Source: Pocillopora verrucosa
Taxonomy: Eukaryota; Cnidaria; Anthozoa; Scleractinia; Pocilloporidae
DNA: 64,000 nucleotides
Assembly (NCBI RefSeq): GCF_036669915.1
Contig: NC_089319.1
Location: 7,885,346-7,949,345, forward strand
Direction: 5' to 3'
Part shown: positions 24,602 to 35,600 of the stretch, in pieces
How the letters are laid out: every line of letters starts with the position of its first letter
Numbering within the stretch: the stretch's first letter is position 1
The notes under the pieces: model-generated
What the model was told of the DNA's origin: nothing
Databases searched by the model: none
What the model saw: only the letters and a program-made list of their open reading frames with translations
Translations under genes and position numbers: made by a program

Positions 24602-24670
24602 TGACGTCAGAGACAAATTTGGAGCATCAACAATAATCTGTCTGCACTTCTAATTTTCCACGCTGTGATT
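24602..24670. promoter_or_regulatory. MRTF upstream region: CRE palindrome and CCAAT-type box
   Basis: TGACGTCA, a perfect CREB/ATF palindrome, lies at 24602-24609, 150 bp upstream of the MRTF start. GATTGGTC (CCAAT box on the minus strand) lies at about 24666-24673. A CCGGAT ETS-like motif sits at about 24588. Sites identified by motif only. Confidence 0.4.
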
Positions 24671-27600
24671 GGTCAAAATTCTTGATTGCGTTACTTATGG
24701 CCGCGACGTACGAGCTTCGAAATTTACAAGAATTACTTTTGGTTTCCCAATAATCATGTGATGAAATAAGTTTAGTTTTGTAATGAGAAAATTAGAATCT
24801 CTCTTTACCATTTCCTATCTGTAAAGCGTTGTTAGTCAGTGTTCTTGCAGGAAATTTCATCATTTCCTTCCACTCTTTATGAATCGTCGAGACAATTTAG
24901 TTTACTCTCCTCTTTCATTTGAATAACAATACTGTGAACAATAGAGCTGCGATCTCTGATTTATTCATTTTACTTGCTCTCAAAAAGTCCTGACCCCCCC
25001 CAGAAAAGATAAAATAGGAATAAACTTAGTCATATAAGGTTAAAGGATTGGATTTACTCCGCCAGGCGGACACACCTCTAGAATCAAGTTCCTTGAAACA
25101 CAATGAATTCTGATCTGTTGAGTTTCATGTGACTTCCGTGGGTTTTACCATCTGACTCGAACCTAGTTTACTTTATTTATTTCAATCTAAACCGCGAGTG
25201 AGGTGCAAGCTTTATCATCGGTGTTACTCGAAAAAAGGATTATAATAATTTTCAATCAAATAATTCCGATTTATCACATTTCGATTTGAACCATTGAATC
25301 ACGGTACGATGACCCATCGAACGATCTGTCTCCTTATCAGAGTTAAGAACTAGTCAACCTACCTATTTGAACATGCATGTTGATGAAATTTATCCTTCAG
25401 ACCTTCAAGTTGAGCTGATTTTGAGTTTCACTGAAGTTTACTCTACCACGAGAGCAACTAAAGTACAATCAGTAACATAATCGTGTGAAAGAGTCAATGA
25501 TTAATCATCACACCATCCGTTAATCCAGGTCAGCCCACCGTAATCGTGTTTCTCAGATTACTCCAAAAGCGTTAAGATAACAAAGAGAGGAGAAAAAACA
25601 AACGTCACGTAATATTCCTCTTCTTCTTCTGTGATCCGTTATCGGTGTTGAATAGAACTCTTGTTTGGGTGGAATATCGTTCTTCTAAAAACTGAAGCGA
25701 ACCTCAAGTTGTTTCGATACTTGTCAGGAATAGCATGAGGTGTTGGTTTTCAATATGGCTTTATAACAATATTTTACACTTCCGGTGGGACCACTCTGTC
25801 ACTCTGTCACGCCAGCCAACACTTTTTTTTTTGCCTTTACCGTGTCTGGGCTTAGAGGGATTGAAAAAATAAAGTGTCGCCAAGATAATCCTATGGTGAA
25901 TGGATTAAAGCACAAAACTACGCACAATTCTGGTCTATATTTAAGGTCTGTTTATTTTGCCAAGTTGAAAAAACAAGCGTGTCGGCAATATCCAGTTATT
26001 CTTGTATTTTCCAATCTTAGTTTTGTTTCGGTCATGTCCGTGTAGCTTCCGATCATTCTCGAAGTTTAATAAGACAATATAATCTAAATTTGAAGCAATA
26101 ATTAAACTTAAAAATAACAGCAGGTCGAATATCTCTGCCTCAAAATTAACTTTTGGTGAAGATGGAGACAGCGGTGCAACATTGTGCCAAATGCTCCGAT
26201 TCTGTCTAAAAATTCACCCGTAACCTACGCGCACACGTAAATCGATCGTCAACGCTTGTTTTTCTTACTGCTCAACGGTTGCGTCATTCTACACCATAAA
26301 GCCTACTCCAATGAAATTACGAAAAAGAAAATGAAAAACTGAAAACCAAATCATAACAATTCAGCCGGCTAAATCGCGTCGTTCAAGCCCTTCCTTTGAG
26401 AGCTTCCGGTGAATATTGTTCAGTGAAATACTGTTTTTGAAGAAAATAAACTGTATGGAGAAACAACGCATATCCAGCGAGTCTAACATCATATTGGTTG
26501 CTCAGGATTTCGATTAATTTTTTTTCTTCTGAGAAAGCTTACAACATCACAACCCGGAACTCGTTCGGCTCTATCGTGATGTCAGACGCAGTGGTGATTC
26601 CCCCAGGATGGGATATGCATGTTAATTTCTATAACTAATTACTTTTCTCTTGACTACACCCTAAGGTGTACGTCAATAATAAAGAACCTCTTATTCAAAG
26701 CCAAAAAAAGCTAACTCGGAAAAACGTCAATAAAATAGAAATAGACGTTCAGATGCGCAATAAAAGAGTGCAGGCTTTAAATAAAAGAGCTTAGGATTAA
26801 AATGGTCTGTGAAAATTATACCGACCAAACCGAACTTTTGACGGAACTGAAGTAGATAAATATTCAACAGTTAAATCTCTAGGGGTACTGTCTTTTAGTT
26901 CTTGGCAAGAAATGGGATAAATAAACACAATCACACCCTTTATCTTGTTTCTGGCTCTCCTAACTAGACGCCATAAGTATTATAACAGCGGAACTCCAGG
27001 TGTAAAACAAGCTGCTCGGAATCGACCTTTTTCAGGATCAAAAGAGTTTTTAGAATTATTTGTGCGTGGTATACTACTCTGTAGAGCTAGGGTACAATAT
27101 AATGTTATTGGTGAATTTCCTATAGGGAAAAATAATTTAAAATAACTAATTTAAAATAACGTGGTTCGTGATAAATGTTTGGCACCGGCTGTCATTTCCT
27201 CATACTCTAGTGAGCTTCTTTTCGACCATCGTAGATAAGTACTTTCCTATAGCACTAATCAAACTTCCGTAGAATGGTTCACAGAAAGTCATAACGAATT
27301 TAGTTGTCTGAGAGAAGACAAAACATGAAAAGTCATATCTACGAACAGAAAAATGTTTCAAGCTTGAGAGAACACGAGACCGGATGGCTGCGCGTTACAA
27401 AATCAGCCAGACGCGGATGATGCCCACAAAAAGAAGATTAACCTGACCAGACAAAACAGGTGAGGATTAATAATGGTGTCGGGTACCGTGACGTTAATTT
27501 TTTGTGTCCATCCTAGCAACTTTCTGGGTTTGTACAAACAAATAGTAATAAAAAAAAAAAAACATGAAAAGGATAGATGCGCTTAATAAACGACCCAAGG

Positions 27601-27899
27601 ACAATATCGGTACTTGCTTTCTAAAACAATAAAGGCATTTTGAATGCGTGGGCAAAGTAGCAGCAGATTCCATCCAAATATAAGTGTGGCCAGAATATTT
27701 TTTTTTCAGAAATTCGTTTCCTTTTCTTTTTATTTGGTCCTCGATTTTAAGTCTTATGACGGAAACTTAGGGTAGGACATGTGTTAAGAAGACGAAAATG
27801 ACTTTTTCGCTTGAATTTTCAGAAATTTGCTGATTCAGAGACGAGCTTTGCGATTGTTAACATTCATTTTGCTGAATTCTATGGAAGTTTCTAAAAAAT

Positions 27900-28090
27900 T
27901 GGACGGAAGGGTCTGAGACCGGACAGAAATGTTCGACATCGGACCGAGATGATACGACAGAATATCGGAAAACAGACGGAAGTGGCCGAAATCGGACGGA
28001 AGGGGTCTGAAACCAAACAGAAGTGTCGAACAGCGGAACGAGATTATACGAATGAATGTCGGAAACGGACGGAAGCGTCCGAAATCATTT
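27900..28090. repeat. Degenerate tandem duplication, about 97-bp unit
   Basis: Unit 1 (about 27900-27996) and unit 2 (about 27997-28090) both run GGACGGAAGGG(G)TCTGA, ACAGAA, TGTCGA-like, CGAGAT.ATACGA, then GACGGAAG and CCGAAATC. The short motif CGGACGGAAG recurs inside each unit. The 124-codon minus-strand frame across it is a by-product of the repeat. Confidence 0.65.
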
Positions 28091-28390
28091 GGAACGGTCC
28101 ATAACCGAGGAGAAGAGTCTGACATCAGACACAAGGGAACGTGGTGGAACAAAAGCTCACTATTCGTTGTAATTAAAATTAGCAAAGGCTGACAGCGTAA
28201 CGGAGACACCGATAGTTATTGAAGTATCAGTGAGCAAAGTATTAGTTACTGCATAATAAAGATTCTTTCGTCATCTTTATTATGCAGTAGAAAGTGAATT
28301 TTCAAGTATCTCATTTCCCATCAATTTCGATCTCTTTTATCAGTTCACTTTCCTTGTTCACTTTGGTTTTATTCTTGTCTCTTTGGTTAC

Positions 28391-28590
28391 TTAACCCTTG
28401 AACTCTCAAGATCTGATTGTTGATTCTCCCCTCTAGCTGCTAAACATTTCCTTGTAAATTAGTTGTAAGAGTTTGGTGCTAGATCAAGATAACAACTTCG
28501 ACCTGGAAAGTTTGAGTATTCTTGGTACCTGTTTACCGATAAATGTCTGGATATTATGGGGAGAAGTAACATGTTGATTCTTTCATCTCA
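28391..28590 (-). repeat. Miniature TIR element family C, copy 2
   Basis: Reverse-orientation copy: TTAACCCTTGAACTCTCAAG, GATTCTCCCCTCTAGCTGCT, AGATCAAGATAAC, TGGATATTATGGGGAGAAGT. The far terminus is lost. Confidence 0.7.
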
Positions 28591-28712
28591 GAATATTCTA
28601 ATAATGAAGTAGCATATAGCACCCTCAGAGAGGGTAACAAGAGGGGGTGAAGGGGGGGGGAGGGGTGGGTGGGTGGAGTGGAGTCCTGACCCGCTTCCCG
28701 TTTCAAGGAAAA

Positions 28713-28913
28713 TTAACCATTTATACCCTATCGTCAATATGCATATTCTCCATACTGTTCTCTATACATTTCATGAAGCGCTGACAAGGAGAATTTGTTT
28801 TAAAATCAAGAGCTTATAAGTTGGTAATCATTTCCTTGATTCTCGTGACCTTAATGTTTGATTCAGGGGTGATATTTTAAGAAATTAGAAGCTGGTCAAT
28901 CTTAGGGGTTAAG
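28713..28913 (+). repeat. Miniature TIR element family A, copy 3
   Basis: TTAACCATTTATACCC, ATGCATATTCTCCATACTGT, GACAAGGAGAATTTGTTTTA, GACCTTAATGTTTGATTCAG and right end CTTAGGGGTTAAGG. It lies 120 bp from the family C copy. Confidence 0.75.
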
Positions 28914-29778
28914 GAAAATACACGCGTCACGTATATAGAAGGTGAAACTTCAAATCTCCCCTCCTGTTTATGATGTTTAGGGGAAATCTTGAGATTTTCA
29001 CGAATTGAAAGAAAAATGTGCGGATCACACATATCACGTTTCGCTTTGGTTCATAAATGTACGAATAGCGTACATCTCTCTGTACAATTCACGCGTCAAA
29101 TGCAAATTTTGGTCTTCGTCGCGTGTCACGTATAAACCCTTTGTCGATCTCTTCAGAATGTTTGTTTAACTGACAGACAAGTGGTCTCCTCTGCATCTTT
29201 TTCAATGTGTTATCTTTACGTGACACCCAAAGAATAGGGACCTTTAGCAAACCACGACAGTGATTGCAACAAGAACTTGGCAAAACAGGAGATTTAATGA
29301 GCAGAACAACAGCAGAGCAGGTACCTTTTACAACTTTGCACATTTCCAAGCCAACTACTGCAACACAATATTAGGAAATTCCCAAGAATTACAAGGTCTG
29401 AGAATGGAATCCCTGATAGCATCTTATTGCAATTTCTTCTAAGAGCTCAATGCTACTCGTATATGCTATGAAAGAGCTGAAACTTAGGACACGGTTAGAT
29501 TCAGTTCACACATTCAGCCCTTCAAAAAATTCTAAAAGAAAATATAACTTCATTTTCTAGTCAATGATTTCCTTAGCATTGCTCTCCTGACCGCTTAAGG
29601 TCCCTCGTGAATGGGCAGGAGCAAGCTTTCTTTTCTTGAATTAGTCAACTTCCACATATGTCATCAACTGTTATTTTGTCTTTCCATCTCCTCTCTTTTG
29701 AATGCTATGTTGGGTTCAAGAAAACCAGCCTTTAGCATATGCTGGGCATTTGCGACACTTCAAAGGTATCACCATTCA

Positions 29779-31993
29779 CTATGAATGACTCTCTGTTCCA
29801 TGAGCTTGAGATTCTGGTCGTATTGTAGTGATTCCTGTGTTTCCAGGAGCTAGATGTGGAATAGCAACAGTAGCAGCTTCTGTGTCATAGCCTAACTTCT
29901 TCATGTCACGAGTCACAACACTAAATGTTACTTTCACACTCCCCTGTGATCTTACTCGTGTCACTTCTCTTCCTTCACCTTGTGCCACAACTTTAGGATC
30001 TACAAACTCTGGCCTTCTGCCAAGGAACCAACTGTGATAACAAATAAGCATCCAATTAACAAAATAAAATAATACTGCTATGGAGAAGAGTGTTGTTTCT
30101 TTTCTTTCTATTTTTCCTTTCAAAAGCACAGAGGCTTTTTGCTAAAACATGAACAGTCTCCTGATTTGGGAAAAGTCCATTGCATGAGATTGCATGAGTC
30201 AAAAAAAGAAACTCTGTGGCACATGTACATTAATTTTTTTAACAGAGTTTTTTCAAACTTGTACAACCAACTTTGTCGAAAAAAGAGACATTATTTGTGG
30301 TCTGGCTTTTTGCATAACCATCTTCCTTTTTCTCCAAAAATTTCACAAGCAGGAGCGACCAACTATAGAGCCTGAAATGGTTCTGGTACTTTGCTATGAT
30401 TATTCTCTCTGTAGAGATGCTAGCCTTTCATGAAAAAACTATGGTACACTTAAACAAAAATTAAACTAGTCCCACAAGTAAAGTAAAATGAAAAAGATTG
30501 ATAACCATAACTTCTTAAGGAGAAGCAAAAATGTGCTCACCTTGTAAATTTTTGAAATTTTGATGAGGACTCTGGAACAAACATTGGCAACTCTCTTGTA
30601 TGGCTGAAAATATAGAAAAAATCATTAAGAAAGTACTACAGGGACTGGCTCACAGGACACAATTGACAATACAAAAATACAAACAAATTTATAAGAAAAA
30701 CAATGACAAAATAAACAAAACCAAACGAAGCAAATAAACAAATTGTAGGGAGTCATTCCAAGAAAAAGGCCTGATTTAAGAATAGGGAGGTCAGAAAATT
30801 TTACTATGAAATCCTGGCAACTGACATTACTTTTCAGATTAAGCACTTTGTGATCATATCACAAACACAAACATTCTTACCTCCCAGGAGAGATGGGAAC
30901 ATGAACAGCTCCATATCCTCGCACTACGTCATGGCCAAAGGCATCCAAGCCATAGCAACTGATCACTAATTGAGGCCCTAAAATGATGGGGTTCTTTGAG
31001 TTAAATTCAGTTTATTTTCAAAATATAGATTGGTTTGTGATTTTTAAAAACAACATGCATTTGGTTACCCTTGTCCCTTGTCCTTGTCTAAGTCTGTCTA
31101 CAGAGTATGACAGTTGCACACAAAATTTTCTCTCTCCTTATTATAGATTTCACAAGGCAGAATTGTCTTTGCATGCACCAAATCTTGTCAAGTTCTGCCA
31201 TACTCTGCAGATCGACCCCTGTTTTCCATATTTTTTTCTTCATCTGTTTAAATATCATTTGGGGCTTAATCCAAGCTTTAGTTCTTTAATCACATAAATT
31301 TAATCACCCTACTCTTTGCAATCAAAAGAAAAAAAAACTGCATCAACTCACATCCGTAAGGACTTGTACTTTTGAAGGTGATGTCCAGAGGAAAATTAAA
31401 AACAAAGACTTGTCGTCTATCCAAACTCTTTTTAGTAGTTTGGGAAATTCCTTCTTCCCAACCCTGCAAAAATCCATAAAAAGGACAATTAATCGAGCAA
31501 AAATTTCAGATTTGACTGAATTTCACGCAATTACAAAATCTCGCGTGCATCATGGCAGTGACATTACTCAGTGAAAATTGTCATGATCTTAGCATATTAG
31601 AAGTCGATTAGCAACTCAGCATGCTTTTCGACTAACTCCGAAAAGAAGCAAAAATATAGAAATCTAGAAACCAAAGGAAAGCTGTAAGGAACGGATGATC
31701 ACAAAAATAATGAAGGAAATACTTCAGAGAAAAAACAATACAAAGTTTTAACACCAAAACATGTAGATTACTTACCGACGTCACTACCCAGTCTTGGCCA
31801 TAAACAAAACTGTACTTGCAGTACAAGTCGTCAAATTCAGGAAACTGGAAGCCACAAAAATAAAAAGGACCAGGTTTTATATTGAAGGAAATAAAATCAA
31901 TCTTTCAATTAATTTTTTTCTTACCCTTGCGGATTCTATCTGCCCAGAGACCATTACAAGAAATACAGAACTATGAAGCCCTCCTCCCGCCAT
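29779..31993 (-). CDS. B9D1: B9 domain-containing protein 1 (ciliary transition zone)
   Basis: Minus-strand exons: 31993-31925, 31844-31776, 31463-31352, 30977-30881, 30603-30541 and 30031-29779. They total 663 nt (220 aa; human about 204), all phases consistent. The start [20 protein letters not shown] matches the family N-terminus. The B9 (C2-like) domain covers about residues 9-180, with [56 protein letters not shown] and [16 protein letters not shown], then [20 protein letters not shown]. The Ser-Pro-Tyr-Gly-Trp join across exons 3 and 4 confirms the splice. The tail after KLGYDTE is poorly conserved, as in other animals. B9D1 works with B9D2 and MKS1 at the ciliary transition zone, gating membrane-protein entry into the cilium. 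It lies head-to-head with IFT140, another cilium gene. Confidence 0.97.
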
Positions 31994-32640
31994 TTTGCAT
32001 TTTGCGCAGGTGGTCGTTGCTAGGCACTAGTCAGCGGCGGCACAAACAAAAATAGCATATCCGGGCTTTTATGAAGGTTTATTGCTTGTGTGATCAGAGA
32101 GTAGTGTTTAAAAATGGCTTGAAACTTGTGAATTTGGAATAAGTTGGACGTTTTTATTGTACACGATCATTGCCTTGGGATAATTTTTTGTAACAGTCTA
32201 AAAACATTTGTAATTCTCGGAAGGTTTCTTCTGACAAACGAAGGATAAATTTACGTGGCAACAGTGTGGTTGCTATTGACGTGAGTGGTCCATATTGGTT
32301 TGCCTTAATTTTCCGTTGGTTCTTCACCTGGAATTTAACGGGACACCCTTGGATTGTACAAGAAGAAACAAAGCACACCATTGTTGGCTTCGAAGCAGCA
32401 TTTTATTGCATTTGCCGCGACAGAAATTCGATATTAGGATTAACCAATCGTCAATTTCCCAACTGGAATTGATCGACCTGGAATTTTTAGATTTCTCTGT
32501 AGATGTCATACTATTTGTGCTAGCTACACACACAGTCACGGATTCAACATTTGACATCTGATTTTATAAGGAGAAGAATACCACTTGATGGGATTTTATT
32601 TCAGCTGAGTCGTGTTCACTTGGTATAAGCGTCCTCAAGC
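31994..32640. promoter_or_regulatory. Shared divergent promoter of B9D1 and IFT140, with possible X-box
   Basis: 647 bp separates the two start codons and contains no gene. At 32015-32026 the sequence GTTGCTAGGCAC has one exact RFX half-site (GTTGCT) and one imperfect half-site, 22 bp from the B9D1 ATG. GGCAAC (32257-32262) and GTTGCTAT (32269-32276) are further half-sites mid-way. RFX factors drive many ciliary genes in animals. That they act here is inference. Confidence 0.45.
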
Positions 32641-35600
32641 ATGGCAGTATACTTTGATCATAAAATTCAGGCCCCTTCAGTGGCAATACAGACTGATATA
32701 GCATGGCACAACAATTATTCTCTTTTGGCAGTTGCTTCGAAAAATGAACCAGATATGGGAGGCTCTGTTAACTTCTATCTTGATGAGGTACGTAGCTGAA
32801 TGACACAGTTCAGTTAATAACTCGATCATGATGAAGTTAATCCCTTTGTGTAAATAATAGAGATTGAGTCACCTTCGACTCGTCTTACTATGCTTTGATC
32901 TCAGTCATAGCCTGCCAACTGTTTTAGAGACGATAGTGTGAGACATTTGTCCTCAGAATAGCATCATTTTTGTAGAAAACCCACTCATATTTGGAGACAT
33001 GAGGGCTAAAAGGTGGTCAAGAGAGAAAAAAGAATTGGGGGGGAGGGGGGAGGGGGGAGGGGGGAGGGGGGAGGGGGGAGGGGGGAGGGGGTGAATTTAG
33101 GACCTTGTTATTTCTGCCTTCACCAGGGCTGTCGCTAAGAGTTGGTAACTGTCATACTTCTGGCTAATCTGCCATCTTGTTGAAATTCCACTGAGAATAT
33201 TTGTTCAACAGCTATTTCCCACTTTTTAGCAGAAGTTAATGTATAATCTAGCACTTAAAGGTTTAGATATAAAAATCAATTCTGGGTTCAGAATTTGCTT
33301 AAAGGTTTCTTCTCACTTCACTATTAAACATATTGGCAACCCTGCCCATCCTCTTTTTTACTTGTCCCCAAAACCTGAGTGCTTGAAATGGACTTCATCT
33401 GACTTGGTTAAGGTGAATTTGTAGTTTTGACTGTGATGTTGTCTTCTGTTTTCATATCTATAATTGCCTACAGGGAGAGCTAGTTGAAGAATCCTCAATT
33501 CAACGTTCCAGTGTAGTAACAGCTATTGTGTGGCATCCTGTTAGAAAGATACTAGCAATTGGCTGGCAGAGTGGGGATGTGCTGATGTGGAATGAACATG
33601 ATCGTGAATTACATGAGGCTTCATCCATTCATCAGTCAGCAGTTCGAGTTATTCAGTGGAGTAATAATGGAAACAGACTTGTTACTACTGATGAGGTTAT
33701 CTTTTATTGAGAATTTAATATATTGTCTTGTATTAGCCTAGAATTTTCTTGATCATGCATGTGATAGACGATATTTCACATCTCTTTTCACAAGCTGTAT
33801 GGTATTTCTGTAGACTACAACACCTGAAACACAGTGTATTAAAAGAAATGATTCAAATGTGTAATTTTTAAATATTTCATTAAAGAATGGGATTTTGGCA
33901 GTGTGGAAAGCAGATCAAAGGGGGAGACTACAGCAATCACCATTATATCAACATGATGCCTCCTCACCTATTACAGCTTGTGTCTTCAAGCCACCACCAA
34001 CATCTGACTAGTGAGTATAAAAAGAATTTGATTTTGAACTTTTGAAACCCATAATGTTAAGGGGTTTCAGGGGTTAGGAAGTAGGCGTCAGACTTTGCAA
34101 AGTAGGTGACTGTGAAAAGTTCTTTTAGGGCTAAAAGGTGATTTTTTTTTACCAGAGTATTCAAGGACTTGTTATCAAGTAGCCTGCAGAATTTTTTCAG
34201 TCACAGGCTTGTTTTGATGAATGATGAATTTCCCAGGAAAAAAGGAGTCCAGGTTGAAATAATTTAACCCTTTAACTCCCAGATCAAATTTGTACTTCTC
34301 CTTACTGTCAACCATACAATTCTTGTAATGTTAGTACAGAGAATTTAGTATTGGATCAACTAATTATCCCCAAACTGATATTTTTCTTTATTCTCATCAC
34401 TTATCTGGTTGATATTGTACTGATATTGTAAGGAGAAATTCTTGGTCACTCATAGGAGTTAAAGGGATAATTCTAGCTTGATTTGTAATTTTCTTTGAAG
34501 AATTGCCATGCTTTACATGGGACTAAAGGAAATACAAATTATGAAATAAATTTTACAATGTTTTGGCCCAAATTCCTTTTAAACTCTATTACATATGCTA
34601 TTAGTAATATTTTCTCTCATCAGTGCTTTAAACTTACTTTAGATGGTTTTGGTGAAGAGTTATCATAATATACTAGTTTTTGCCTTTTTCTTTTGACTAG
34701 ATTGAACAACAGGTCTCTCTTTTGATAAAATTTATTGCTGTTAATGGTATTTAGTCACTGAAAGCAAAGTATTTTTTACAGTGACATATCTAGTTTGGCA
34801 AAAGCAGCAGTTGCGGGAGACGAGTCTGCTTTGGACATGTTAAGTTGGAGGAAGGGTAACAAAAACATAACAAATACAGCCTCAACTGATTATTCCTTCT
34901 TTTTTGGTGTGGTGGATGGTGAGTACTCTTTTGACTTTGCTATACATTGGGGTTAAAAATGGCAAGTGGTTAGATGTTTAACTCTTTAACTTTCAGAAGT
35001 GATTAACAAGTAACTTCTCCCTTTAATATCCATACACTATTCAGCAAACAGGTAACAAGCATACTGAAATTCATCAAGAAGAAGCTGTTATCTTGATCCA
35101 ACTCCAAGTTCTCATAACTAATTTACAAGAAAATGTATAGCAGCTAGTTATTTAACCCTGTAAATCCCAGATTAAATTTGTAATTCTCCTTACAGACAAA
35201 CATACAATTCTCATGATGTTAGTTCCGAGAATTTAGCATTGGATCAACTAATTATCCCCGAATTGATATTTTTCTTCATTCTCATCACTCATGTGGTTGA
35301 TATTGTATTGATATTGTAACGAGAAATTCTGTCTTGGTCAGTCATGGGAGTTAAAGGGTTAAATGGTTGAAAAATATGGGATAGAACTGTTAATGCTGTG
35401 TTTAGGCTTTGATGTGTGTCTCAACAGCTCTTCATTGGCATACACATACTCCTGTTAAGCTGGAAACTCTCATGAGCAAACACTTATGACAAGGGAGTGC
35501 TTGTTTGTCAGCCATGTATTTATTTTGTTGTACATTCTGATTGCAGGTTCAGTGTATTTTGTTGATGACAAGGGTCGTTGCACACGGTGCTTCACAGCAG

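Larger units (their letters stand above)
24453..29778. other. Gene-poor spacer between MRTF and B9D1
   Basis: No recognisable gene. MRTF's promoter lies at the left end. The spacer contains a degenerate tandem duplication (27900-28090), two miniature elements (28391-28590 reversed, 28713-28913), and a G-rich tract at 28630-28680. Open frames up to 124 codons are low complexity or repeat-derived. Confidence 0.55.

Noticed and set aside
27835-28209. 124-codon minus-strand open frame with repeated FRPLPSDFGH-like units
   Set aside because: The repetition follows from the underlying DNA tandem duplication, and there is no sign of a gene around it.
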